The translations under genes were made by a program, and so were the position numbers. A DNA stretch of 30,686 nucleotides, from assembly GCF_000524195.1 (NCBI RefSeq), contig NW_020170444.1, positions 437,100 through 467,785 on the forward strand, in the 5' to 3' direction. Shown one piece after another: positions 1 to 11,285 of the stretch. Source of the DNA: Echinococcus granulosus. Its lineage: Eukaryota > Platyhelminthes > Cestoda > Cyclophyllidea > Taeniidae. Position 1 is the first letter of the stretch, and each line of letters opens with the position of its first letter. The notes beneath the pieces were generated by a model. It saw only the letters and a list, made by a program, of their open reading frames with translations, was not told where the DNA came from and ran no database searches.

Positions 1-654
1 CGTTACTTGTTTGGTTAACTTCTGATCTTAGTAAAGGGTCCACTGTGGTGCTCTGCCAGTTTACTTTCGTCGGGTGAGCTGGTCGCCGGGCCAAACCAAT
101 AGCCCCGACTCCGGGCAATATTGTCTTCTTTCGCCTTCAGGGCAGTCTCAGGGAACTACACACCATTCGACAAATTACTGTCCTAAACTTAGAATGTGAG
201 TTTTATTTTTGGCTCCACAGTGCTCGTTACCAACTCCGATGTCAATGCTGAAAATTCAAACAATAGGGCTTCGGTTTTGGAGCCCAAGGGCGCAGTTCAA
301 TTAGTTACGCGATGAGGTTAACACGATTTCCTACCATACAGCGATGGCAACAAATTTTCTTACTTATTTTTATATAAAACGGCTTTGTGAGAGTGATGCA
401 TGAGGTTCTGCCTCAAATTTACGATAAATCAAGCACTAAATTATATCCCAAATTGCAATATGATTTTGAGAACGATTTGTGAAAAATGGAATTCCATTAA
501 ATGAACAAATTTACAGTGGTACTAATTAAAGGTGACGCAAATTCGAAAAATATGACATTCGCGATTATTTAAAAAAAATGCCAACAACCTAAAGAAAAAA
601 AATATTAAAAATCAATTATGAAATGACTGGACGATAGCAAGAAAAATCACCTAC
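1..654 (-). other. Myosin VI intron 10 or downstream sequence at window edge
   Basis: Exon 10 ends at 655 with a GTAGGT donor, so this stretch should be intron as far as the window goes. The next expected myosin VI segment (after NQDCI, family sequence DLIE...) is not visible. A 46-codon minus-strand open frame lies around 4-150 but does not resemble myosin. Confidence 0.5.
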
Positions 655-3600
655 CAATGCAGTCCTGGTTGTCAATGTAGGATACACTGCTGACGTTTAA
701 ACCCTCTCTTTGGTAGACAATCTGCTCTTCCCTGAGAATTCGCTCGTTGAAAAATTGTTGCAATTTTTCATTACAATAATTGATACAGAACTGTTCGAAG
801 GAGTTCACGTCAAAATGTTCTAACATAAAAAACTTATTAGTGAGACCGTCCCTTTTGAAGGCGAATTAACGGGAACAAGGAGTGGGTTATGTGGGGTTAA
901 GCGCATTACTTAATACGATACAGTAAGCATACCAAAACCAGCAATATCCAGGAGGCCGATGTAGGTTGACTTCTTCGACTGGGGAATGGCTCTATTAATC
1001 GAGGTGACGAGAAGATCAAACAGTCGGTCGTATATGACTTTGGCAAGACCATCTCGGGCATTCGAGGTCTCCTCGAGCCGAAGTGCAATTGTAAGATCTA
1101 GCGTTCCAGTAATCCTAGTTGTCAAGGCTTTAGCCATTGTCGCAGCATCGATGCCCAACAACTTTGACGCCATGTTCAAGGAGGGCTGCGACTGCGATGT
1201 GATTGTACACCCTCCTAAAATCCACAGCGGAAGGTGGATATGAGTGTGAACCAGCAATTTGGTGTTATTCATGTGCTGAAAATGTGGTAAACTTAGCTAT
1301 TTTTAAATCTTTATTCACTATGACAGATAGAAAAATTGGCTTCCAGACAAATTATCCAATTGTGTAATTTGAGCGCTTGTCAACACATCATTAAAGGATT
1401 TATACTTCTAACAACCTAACCACATGATTTGAGAGGATTTAATGAAGACGATCGCCATTTCCGAGGTGAATTAATCAGTGTGGAGGAGGAGCAGGAGGAG
1501 GAGGAGGTCCAACGTAGGTTCCATTCATCAGAGAGAGAAATCAATATCGGTGAATGACCTACACACTGAGGAGCTGCGCAAATCTCAGGTCACACCTAGA
1601 GGAAGTGCGCAGTGTATTTTCATGTATGAAAATAAAACGAATCATCTTGGTCTATCCAGTGTGAATTACAAGTCAGACAGCTAAATTTTTACTTTTACAT
1701 TCACAGGTCACATTGACGTCTCCACTTTGGGTTCGTAAAATAGGTTGATTTGCTTCTCTTTTTTCCAGGGCTGCTTAATCGTTATGCAAAGAGGGAATCA
1801 ACAAAAAATGAAGATAGAGACAACAGCCCTATTTACACGTATCTTTTTAACTACACCCTCTTTGACGTCACTAGGAGCACACAAAATCCCATGAGGACTC
1901 ACAAACTTATTGATAAGCTCAAGGCCTGGTAGAAAGTGCTCATGGCGAACTTTGAAGATAAGAAATTACCTGTCACCCTTGAAAGTCAACCTCAGTGAAA
2001 GCGCGTAGAGAAACTGAGTGGGGTAGAAGTAACCGAACACAAGGACTGGGGTCCCAGTCCAACGCGTTTAAGCGGGAAGGGACTTTTGAACGAGAATTAT
2101 GCAAATTATTACTGGTGCTGTTAGAAGCACATGACATCGAATAGAGTAGCCACCCTACGTGAGTGCTCAATCGCGTTGCCAAATGTGAAGTAATGTGAAT
2201 TTTGGGGGATGCTAAATGTGGAGAAGGAGTGAGACATAAAATGTGAGTAATAACTTGGAGGTGGCATTGGCGTTTAAAAAATTAGTAAGCAATAGAGAGT
2301 AGTAAATTTGTCATTAACCAACCACTTTCTTGATGTATGGGATCTAAAACACACACACGCACACACTCAATCATTGACATCACTACATGATTTTGTAAAG
2401 GATAACACACTGCAACGTGTGCCAGGACTCAAACCGAGTGAAAGGCTCGATATGAGTGAATTTGAGTAAGAAAGAAGATTTGAGAGTCGGAGAGGTTTTA
2501 AGGCAGATTAACTGTCGGAAGTCAATGTCTCCTCAGAATTATGGGGGCACAGAATCTCTGCTTCGAATGCACAGTTCGAAGCCATCACAGTCATAACACT
2601 GAAGTGAGTGAGCGACTTGCGAATGGAATCACTGGTGAACCAAAAGCAGCAGTAGTGCAAGTGGACATCACCAATCCCAAAGTAAACGGAAAGCAAGAAT
2701 AAAGTTTGACAATGGGCAAAGTTGCCGAGCCACCTGATTATTTTAATAGATTCTGGGTATTAATTAAGATGATAGAGAGAGGAGGTACTACTCGCCCATG
2801 ATTTGCGCATATTTGTGGTGCTAATCGTTGATCAGAATGGAATACGCTAGGTTGCCTTTGACAATCTCAACCACGAATGATGCGTATGAACTCGGTACTA
2901 TGTTGAGTACACAATGGCAACGGTAAATGTGGGAAGCGTATTCTTGTGCTCCTACCAACCGATTACGAAAGGTAGTAAGTTCTGCCTTAAGGGGGCGTGT
3001 TTCCACCTAAATTAAGACTCTCAGCGAAGCCTTGGATAAGATACAATGCGAAACGCTTCAGGACACAAGAAGCGATGTTTTCTCCACTATTTAAAAGGCA
3101 TTGTAAATATTTTCAAATCTCAAATACATTTGAAAGAAAACAGATCGTTACTCGGTAGGAGGTACACAACTATTGCATTGAATATGTAATATGGACACTA
3201 TCAAACAAATTCACTTTGTTCCCTTTGTGAGTTTCAGTGCGATGTAGGCTGAAACAGGGGAAAATGAAAATATTCCCTTCAAGTCAAAAGCAGTCCATTT
3301 TCCTGTCCTTTGAAATTAGAGCAGTGAAGGACCACATTTGTTTGCATACACCAGTGAAATCCAGATCTTGGGAAGAATTGACTGAAAGTAATTATGAGTA
3401 TGGAAAGCACATTTCAGAATGCACTCACCATGAGTACTCAGGGATTCCTGAAAGACCACATTTCCCAGATGCAAGATTCCCGCGAGGATAGAGAAAATCG
3501 ACTCCTGAGTGGTTTCATTCAGGCCCATTTCTGTCATGACCTTGATCGAAGTCTTAAAATCCTCAAGATCATCCATTTTGATGTCATGCAGAGGTCCTTG

Positions 3601-6600
3601 GTCCTTATGCTGGGGGACACAACATCGTTAAGTTTAGCCACATGGTGAAGATAACGTAACAGGATTCACTAAAGTTTGTCCGCTAATCCTCGAGGAGCAA
3701 ATTTGAAGCCTACTCTTACCATCGGGGATGTAACAATCCTGAAGAAGATGCAACCTCAGCATGAGTTTGTTCGTGTGACCATGACAGGAGTCTCAGTGAG
3801 GTTGTTTGGTCAGTATGTATGTGCGGGTACACATGATTAGCACAGGGATTGCTACTGCCAACATGAAATGACGACTGCAAGGAATAGGCTTATACGTAGG
3901 CAATCGAGCAAGCTTACTTATCTCATAGGCACGTCAAACATCAGGCTTCGTGACTCACACCGAGCGATTCCACATGAGTACTCACGAAAAAGTGACTTAC
4001 GTCATGACTCAAACGATCTTCCGAGAGCGCGTTTCTGTTCTGCGGTTGAAGGAAATAGCGTGTACAGCCCCGTGAGAGGTACTGCAGACAGAAAAAGGAG
4101 TGGCTAAACACAATAGGAATGAAATGGACCACGAGTGAGGGAGAGTAAAGACAGACTGTATGGGAAAGAAGTAGGGAGTTTGTTCAGATTGTTAAGCACA
4201 AATGGTTCAAAATTGCTACAGAGTGGGTAGACCTATGCAAAAATCCGATTGGTTACTTGTAGTGATAATGTAATACATAGGATGTTTTTGGTTTTGGTAA
4301 AGGGATTACTTAGGTACTTTGTCATTGTACCTCTGCCGATTGGGCTGCCCTCCAGGTCATGCCAGTAACCCCAAGTCCTTCTGTACGTAGACAAAACGTT
4401 ACCTGACTGATTAATATGTCAAAATGTTAGACTCTATTAGACGGCAGATGTCAGTCACGTGTCTTAAGAGCACCTAAGTACTATTGGGAGAGCCTATTCT
4501 AGCATTTAATGCACATGGAATTGTTATAATAATGGTTATAATCAAGTCAAAACCTGTCTGAATGTGCCGCATGTTAACGCCTACAGTCTTGCATGGAAAG
4601 TTATGGATAGCGCATATGCACTTCGTGATGCAACTCAGACAGTTCAAATCGCACAGAGCGCGAGTCTACTGTTAAGAATTAATATCTCATGAATAAGGTC
4701 AGGTTGACTTCCCTATCCGAAGTGGGGAGATAAGAGAGGTTTCTAAAATGGGTTTGATAATACTGGAAGTCACCAGTTGGAAGAAACAGAGCTCATTCGA
4801 GATAGCAAAAAGCTGCAATGGGTAAAAATATCTACGCACCAGAAAGTCATCCGGGGTGGTAAGTCCAAGTTTTTGTCTTAGACCGTTTGGAGCTCCAGCA
4901 AAAAGCTGATAAAAGAAATGGAAATTCCTCTCCTCTGGTGACTGGCGAACTAGGCGACCCTTTTCGAGAATGTAGTGCTCCAGAGACCCACCGGAGACCG
5001 CATTGTTTTTGTCAAAGGCCAGTTCAATGAATTTGCCAAATCGGGAGGAATTGTTATTCCTCATTGTTTTGGCATTTCCAAAGGCTTCTAATAAAGGGTT
5101 CGCTGAAAATATAAACGACTCAATTTTATTGACATTTACATGCTTATTGCATTCCACATCGCTATTCTTTTTATGCCTTCCTCATCATTTAATTGAGGAA
5201 AGAATATAACTTGGTTAGAACTACTAAATTTTTTCTCAGGGAAGTAATATTTGCGGCACAAGAATTCCCACGCTTCCTGAATTGACCCAGAAGGGCGGCT
5301 ATTCGACAACACAACTACTTCATTTTAATGTCAGTTATTAATTTCACAAAGTTTTTCAACAGGCTGGGCCGTTCATTGAAGAACAAGTCAGGTTTGATAA
5401 GTCAGTAGGAGAGAGAAGAATCAGGCTTACAGTTAATAATTCTTTGTTCGATGACACCAGCATCAGCACCATAGCCTTCAGTCAAATACCGAAGAACGTG
5501 TTTTGTAGTCTCTGTTTTACCCGCACCCGATTCACCACTCACGATGATCGCTTGAGACTCTTTCTGAATTTTCATGTCACGAAAAGCTTTGTCAGCTAAA
5601 AGGCATAAAATGTGGACAATTTCGTAGCAAGAGAATTAAATTTCTGCTTAACTAACACGCATAATATAGTACTTCAGAGACAACAGAAAACCAACTTATT
5701 GTAAGAAATAGGTATGACGGTTTGCGACAATGCCTCATGGAAAACAGAAACATATTAATGAAGGCCAAAATTTGGTGAATCAATCATCCTGCACTTGATG
5801 AACACGTGTGCACCAGTGCATCGGCAAGACTCGATGATTGATAGGAACGGAAACCACGTTTCTTGCATACAAAATAAATGACATCGGCATACATAGACGA
5901 GTTATACACAAGAAATAAAGGCATGCAGCACAGGATGTGACCACTGCCTTCCGAAATCCAAACTGTAAAAGGTGGAAAAAGCCAAAAATCAATTTTCCAA
6001 AATAGTGCATTGAGACAAAAATGCGAAAAGGTGGATTCTACTAACCAATAGCAAAAGGGTGCGGTGGAAGCGTTCCCAAAGACATTCCCTTGTAAGTCTC
6101 AATCATCTGTCGTGAATAGAGTCCTTTGATTTCGTAATAAGGATTCACGGCAATAAGAATATTGGCGACATATGTCTGCGAAGGAGAAAAAAGGCCATTC
6201 AAGACACAAAAGATCATCTAAACAACGCTTACATTTCCATAGAATGAACATAAGAAACAAAGAGTGACACCCTGTGAACAAGCAGTGTGACATAAAAATA
6301 AATTGCGCTAGATTATCTTAAAAGAGAACAGTAATTCATGAGTCAAAACACCGTTGATTGCGTCAGAGAAACGCGTGCCAAATCGGTATGCGTAACATGA
6401 AGTGATCTTTGACATACATAACAATTTGAAGCTTTTCAGAAAAATTACCCAGTTGCAGAAAAATGGAATGAAAATATATACATTTGCAAAAGGAGAAAAC
6501 CACTCACGTAAATTTTATCCTTTAAATAACGTTGCTTAACATTCTCCAATAGCGTAGCCTCGTTCAAATTAATTAATGCACCTTCAAAAATAAAATTCAT

Positions 6601-7005
6601 TTAAAAACCCACAGTTGTCATCAGGTTGATGATTATGCGGTTCCACCAAAAGAACACCTTCAGTGGGTATCTCAAATGGCTAAAACAAACACAAAATAGT
6701 CAGCGAAATTGGAGAATCATTGCTTTATGTAGAACTGAGTTGCGACGTCAGATTTTGCTAAAATTAACGCAACCTGTACTTAGATTATTCCATTGTTACA
6801 CGTATTCAACCAGAACTATTTAAAAACGGTAGCAATAACGTGCATCATAAAACACGTATTTGTGAAGAAAATTAGCAGAAGACGGACTCACATGACCTTT
6901 ACCAGAGATAGGCCGACAAGTTGCTACGCCATTGTTGACTTTTATCACCCGGCCCAGTATGTAGCCATCTGTTTCATCTGGCAACCAACAACTCTTACCA
7001 TCCAT
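655..7005 (-). CDS. MYO6: Myosin VI heavy chain, motor domain (5' part of gene, 10 exons, continues beyond left edge)
   Basis: Class VI unconventional myosin, the actin motor that moves toward filament minus ends in endocytosis and membrane anchoring. Exons in order: 6892-7005, 6613-6679, 6508-6581, 6046-6175, 5431-5595, 4840-5102, 4001-4081, 3429-3609, 933-1214, 655-819. They sum to 1522 nt (507 codons plus one base) and phase agrees at every junction. Seen: P-loop GESGAGKT in exon 5, switch [11 protein letters not shown] in exon 6, switch II DIAGF split between exons 9 and 10, then [29 protein letters not shown] in exon 7 closely matches the class VI sequence before insert 1. The ATG at 7003-7005 has an in-frame TGA 12 nt upstream. 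Counting 16 residues back from the Asp of RDGLAK gives Thr, so the TEDS site is phosphorylatable as in other myosin VI. The loop before RDGLAK is about seven residues shorter than in human MYO6. The rest of the motor, the reverse-gear insert, lever arm and cargo domain lie outside the window. Confidence 0.95.
1477..1507 (+). repeat. GGA-rich simple repeat in myosin VI intron 8
   Basis: A run of GGA units interrupted by one GCA. It is purine-only over most of its length. Confidence 0.8.
2349..2366 (+). repeat. AC dinucleotide repeat in myosin VI intron 8
   Basis: Nine AC-type units with one G substitution; an ordinary short microsatellite. Confidence 0.85.
6582..6612 (-). other. 31-nt micro-intron in myosin VI
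   Basis: On the minus strand the donor is GTGGGT and the acceptor is TTTTGAAG. Removing the 31 nt joins a first-position T to GT, giving a Cys codon and the run DDNC followed by [11 protein letters not shown]. Human MYO6 has DNC followed by SLMYLNEATLL at the same place. Reading through instead would hit an in-frame TAA. The homology on both sides makes this intron secure despite its size. Confidence 0.88.
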
Positions 7006-7858
7006 TAAGATGAGCAATCAAATTTGGTCCATTAATCACGCTGATGCTTATGCAGCACATAGAAAGTCATCAAGGTTACACGCAAATGGACAGGATTAAA
7101 GGGAATCCTAGATTAAAAACACCTATAAAGTCTAGGAAAGTAATAAATCAATAAAAAATTACTTAAATTGAACTGACAATGCTACGTAACGCATGAAATC
7201 ATAATTAGGAACTATCACAAAGAATAAGAAATTAGAGCATCATATGAGACTGAGATACGCTGTTCTAAGTGCATATTTGTGGTTAAGGCAGGGACCTTTA
7301 AAATGAGTGATTTTTGTTGCACTTAACCTGTAGGAGCAACAGAAAAATAAAAAAGTACAAGAATCGTTGGTAGATTAGAAGTTCGTACATGGAGCCAATA
7401 TTTTTAAAAGTTTTTTAGTTTCACAATTACCAGTTTCCGAATCACATAATGCGTTAGTGCCTTTGTTGCTGTTTTTGATACTTTTAAGTCAATTCTAACA
7501 CTTTTGCAGGTCACTAGTATGGGTCCTATATTTCATTTACACGTAAACAGAGTTTTTGGAACCGCATCTGTCACTAAACCATTGCAGACATGTACACTAG
7601 GTGTCAAAATCCTTTTAATGCATGGGTAAAAGCTCTTTTATTATGTATTGCATACTTTGTAGTTGGTATGGCAGAGTTTTAATATACTGTAAGCTACCTG
7701 ATCTCCCCTTAGAGCTTACAAACGATTACAGTGTTTCAATTGCATAGCCCATGTTTCGCCTTAGGCACTTTTGTCCGTCCACTTTTTTTTTCACCGCTCT
7801 TTCAAATTGCTCCTCAAGGGCGGTTTCTTTGGTATCCTGAGGCTTTTCGTCATTGCTC
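7006..7858. promoter_or_regulatory. Divergent intergenic region between myosin VI and MIS12
   Basis: This 853-bp AT-rich stretch separates two start codons that point away from each other, so it should carry both 5' UTRs and both promoters. I see no convincing TATA box, CpG island or other core element. The role rests only on position. Confidence 0.45.
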
Positions 7859-8906
7859 ATGGACTCGTCGTGTGACGTGATAGAGATTCCTATTGAAGCT
7901 GCTCAAGAATATGTAACAACTGCAATTGGATTTGCGCCCCTTAATTTATCAGATCTGAGTACGTGGCAATTTCCTTAACTTTTAGTATATAACATATTCA
8001 CGGACAATTTGTGCGAACTTGTTGAGAAAGTTGTTGGCGAGCTTTACGCTAAAGTGAGTTTTATTGCCTTTGATTCAATAAAAATTAGTATGAAAAGTAT
8101 CTTACACAGGACAAAGTTGATGCTCTCAAAAAGATGATCAAAATCAAGCTGCAAGGTCAACAAAACGTTCTCTTTGACCAGTTTGATGTCCGGTTTTCTG
8201 TCTCAATACTTATTGGTTCTGTAGAATTTTATTATTTGCGACATTTTTAATATTGGTGACGATGTAGTCTTACCGGACGATATTCCTCAAACTACGTACT
8301 CTAGGAAGAAGCACGAATGGATTAAGAAAAGTATTGGTAAATACGAACAAAATTTGATGTTGGTGAGTTCCATCGTTCTTCCTGTCCTTTTTTCGTGTTC
8401 CCTTTATTTAATGCTATGTATTCTAAATGCTCATGCGTGATTCTGACCATAGGATTCTTGATATTACTGGGACACTCCAGCTAAAAGCAGTTCTGACTAT
8501 GGATAAGTGGTATAGTCCTGTTTTTGATGTGTCTCCTTTTCACCTCGTCATCGGTTTTCTTTTTCAGCTGAACTTAGTTCAAAAAAGGATCGATCAAGAG
8601 CTTGCGAACGTTAAGGTACTGCACGACGACCTGGGAAAGGCCTCGATTATGATAGGAGATGCAATAAAATCTGACTTTGGAGGGGCTTCTGGTGAGTATA
8701 GGGTATTGATAATATAGTAGTTTCAAAAAATGTTTTACCTTTCACGGAACTCGTCGAATTGTTTACTACAAATTTTCATTATCTCTGCGCCTTATTTTAG
8801 AAATGCTTTATTTTTAGTAGAGGAATTTCGTCTCTCCGTTGATGCTCTCATCCATGGGAGAGAAAATGTCCTTAATTTCTTGAAAGGTTCCGATACCCTT
8901 CCATGA
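7859..8906 (+). CDS. MIS12: Kinetochore subunit MIS12 homologue (complete, 6 exons, 198 aa)
   Basis: MIS12 is part of the four-subunit Mis12 complex that links inner centromere CENP-C to the outer kinetochore (KNL1, NDC80). Exons: 7859-7958, 7986-8053, 8110-8187, 8225-8362, 8568-8691, 8818-8906; total 597 nt, 198 codons plus stop, and every phase closes. Human MIS12 is 205 aa. Recognition is by collinear similarity: IGFAPLNL then IYNIFTDNL near the N-terminus (human FGFTPQTC, IYIAFQDYL); VVLPDDIPQTTYS in the middle (human ILLPEDKCKETPYS); and EEFRLSVDALIHG near the end (human DFRESLVSLVQN). Residues from about 100 on are charged and heptad-like, as expected for the helical bundle. An in-frame TGA lies 21 nt before the ATG, which supports the start. 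Introns are 27, 56, 37, 205 and 126 nt. A possible ATTAAA signal is at 8970. The family call is by eye; overall identity is low, as is normal for MIS12. Confidence 0.85.
7959..7985 (+). other. 27-nt micro-intron in MIS12
   Basis: The donor is GTACGT and the acceptor is CTTTTAG. Splicing joins A to TA and gives IYNIF, which matches human IYIAF at the expected distance after the FGFTP-like motif. 27 nt is near or below the smallest functional spliceosomal introns known in animals. Since 27 is divisible by three, retention keeps the frame, but it places an in-frame TAA at 7979-7981. Confidence 0.75.
8188..8224 (+). other. 37-nt micro-intron in MIS12
   Basis: The donor GTCCGG is weak, but the acceptor TTCTGTAG is good and has a pyrimidine-rich lead. 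Splicing joins two in-phase codons (FDQFD to NFIICDIFN) and aligns with the human segment before the LLPED motif. The next intron and exon keep the same phase. Confidence 0.7.
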
Positions 8907-10955
8907 GCAATGGTTTGCACGCTTCTATACATGTTAATATATGTAGTGAGTATTGAACTATGATTCTTCATTAAACCACATTTAAATAATATTAATAGAT
9001 TTGTGGTAAATGCATTTAGGAGGGCAGATGTTTACGTGAAAAAAAGACGAGAAATGAGTGGCAAAACCGGGAATGGTATTAAATGGAATAATACGTTCTA
9101 CTTCAGCAAATAGCCAATTCAGGATAAGTAGGGTTGAAGAAAAGGTTGGACGAACGAATAATGCGGAGAACCAGTCAAGATGTTTCCAGAGATTTTACTA
9201 GATGCGGATAGTCATGCATTGAGACGGACGTGAGTTGGCGGCCTGGTGGGCGGTGGAGATGCTGTCGTTGGTAGTGGCAGTAGGGGTTGTTGACAATGGA
9301 GGCGTGTGCTGACCACTGAACACTGTTTGAGAGTGGAGGAAATCAGATGTAGGATAATGGCCACCTCGGAGTCGTGTGCAGTACAAATGCGGTCTCATCT
9401 CCGGATTCGGCGAGGTGAGTGGAGAAGAATGCCAGTCAGGTATGAAGAGGAGGAAAGTGAAACGGTGGGAAAGGTAAGAACTTTTGGATTGGTGGCAACG
9501 AAAGTGGGATGTGCTGCGGTAGCATCTAGTTGGTCGCCTTTATCATTATTGTCTTCTTTACTTTCTGCTTAATTCTCGTCTTAGTCTGCCTATTCGTTGT
9601 CTTTGACTTGGGTGCACTGAAGTTGTGGGAATTCCTGCATTTTTGATGTTATTCCCATTTATTTTTTAATTTTACTTGTTTCGGTTCCTTACTTACTTTG
9701 CTGCCTTATATTCTCTTCGTCATTCGTACTTCCCCCCACTTTCTTTACTAGTATCAACAGGTCTGTATCAGTTACACATATATGATCATGCTTAAGCTGT
9801 TCCATTCACATGGGGTCGACTTTGAATGTTGCATATACATACAAAAGAATTGGCGATGGTATTTAAGCTGGGATATAAAGGCACACGGATAAGCAGTGCT
9901 AAGCCCCGCCGATGAAAGTGATGATAAAGAAGTAATCGGATCAAGTCGTCGCTTCCCACTCATACGTTGTAATGGATGTCGTAAGATGCAGTAATGCCCC
10001 GAGACTTCCTTAAAGACGGTGGAAGACAGAATATGTATTGCTGACATACAGTAGGGTCGGGAACTACTGACATGGCTCGGGGGCGAGACGGCTCGGCGGA
10101 TGTACACTGGAGGGATCCCCAAGTGGCCTGTTACTAAAATCGAGAGTTGAATAAACAATTAACATTTTTCTATCAGATCAGGCGCGATTGTTATCACTAT
10201 TGTGGAATTTAGTTAACGAATTGAACAGTTTTTTGCTGTGGCAATTTTCCATTCACTTTGAACGTTACGCTCAATTAGGTTTTATAATGCTTGGAATATT
10301 GGATTTGCAGGTATAAATGTCAGGTACTTTCTGAATGGCCAAACGCAAATGCTTATTGAGTGGGTTTACTGTCAGGTACATTTAGCCTTAAAGTTGGCCC
10401 CTTACAGCCGGTTCATATATGTGTAATGCGTCGAGACGTCTAGATGGGCTGGAGCCCTGCTGCGATGGCCCGGAGCCAATAGCGCTAAATGAAGTACGAT
10501 TGACGGAGCTCTGAGGGCTCCGTTACCAACACAAAAGGCTAAGTAAACAGTTGAAGTACTTAATGTGTTCTCCCTTCTACTCCTGATATTCGATTAGGCA
10601 ACCGTCAATTTTTCCGCACATCAAAATTCATAAATTCATTATCAAAAATGCAATAAACCCGAATTTATAGTTGTGATTCTACATATAAACCTGGGGATTT
10701 TTCGTTTGTAGGTCCAACTCACCTAAATTCACGCTTAATGTTTACTTTTCGATTGTATACCAAATAAAATAGTCTTTTTCTGTCCTCAGGCAGCCTTAAG
10801 CCTTAAGGTCTGCTATTGCTCTGGCCTCACTAGAGTCAAAGAGGGCATTACATTGACGTCCTTCTAGTCTGTCCAGGGCCTGCTAGAATGAAGCAAACAT
10901 GATAGGGAGAAGGGAAGCTCCCAAAATTTTGAGGCGTAACGCAGGAGTCTCGACA
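8907..10955. other. Intergenic, no supported gene
   Basis: This follows the MIS12 stop codon. Open frames on both strands are short, lack recognisable domains and are not flanked by splice signals that would extend them. The longest, on the minus strand at 9772-10158, has a composition (Ser, His, Ile, Cys) unlike normal proteins. A 7-bp inverted repeat lies at 10503-10523, and a short CCTTAAG direct/inverted motif at 10794-10808. Confidence 0.6.
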
Positions 10956-11282
10956 TTAGGGTGTTGGGGTTGTTGTCTGTTGCGGTTGTTGTAGCGCAGG
11001 GACGTGAGCAACTTCTAACTCTTCTTCGTTGCCGTGGGGACTCTCGACTGCAATAGTTGGGTGAAAGTTGTGGCAGAACCGAACAGTTATCCATTCAATG
11101 ATCTTGGCTGGAGGTGAATCACAAGAGGCTTGTTCCGCCAGTATTCGGAGGTTGTTTACGTACTTCTCGTCATCGTCCGCCTTTTCGCAGTTATTAATGA
11201 CCCCTCTGGCAAACGTCCGTTTCTCCTGGTCGATGACGGGCTGGACTAGTGTAGTGCAGCCTTCTTCCAACTCAGTATTTCT
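10956..11282 (-). pseudogene. Possible gag-like retroelement relic
   Basis: This 108-codon open frame follows an in-frame TAG and may start after a splice-like TAG at 11283. Its middle reads EKYVNNLRILAEQA, then a Pro-containing spacer, then IIEWITVRFCHNFHP. That resembles the spacing of LTR-retrotransposon capsid (gag) proteins (hydrophobic LRxLAxQA helix, then an RF-containing helix). The C-terminus is Gln/Thr/Pro-rich low complexity. I see no protease, reverse transcriptase or LTR nearby, so if this reading is right it is an isolated remnant. It could instead be an orphan exon or chance. No family can be named. Confidence 0.3.
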
Positions 11283-11285
11283 CTA

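Larger units (their letters stand above)
1215..3428 (-). other. Large intron 8 of the myosin VI gene (2.2 kb)
   Basis: This is by far the longest intron of the gene in this window. It separates the exon ending ...LSTH from the exon starting with the GGC motif, and both borders are canonical (GTGAGT donor, TTTTAG acceptor on the minus strand). It holds a GGA-rich stretch near 1478-1507 and an AC-rich run near 2349-2366. Short open frames on both strands show no recognisable domain and look like chance. Confidence 0.8.

Noticed and set aside
4..150. 46-codon minus-strand frame considered as the next myosin VI exon.
   Set aside because: Its sequence does not resemble the family segment after NQDCI and its phase and borders do not fit exon 10.
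2821..3006. 61-codon minus-strand frame inside myosin VI intron 8.
   Set aside because: No similarity to myosin VI; exons 8 and 9 join directly in phase (STH to GGC) without it.
9772..10158. 128-codon minus-strand frame.
   Set aside because: Unusual composition, no domain, no start context or splice support; likely chance.
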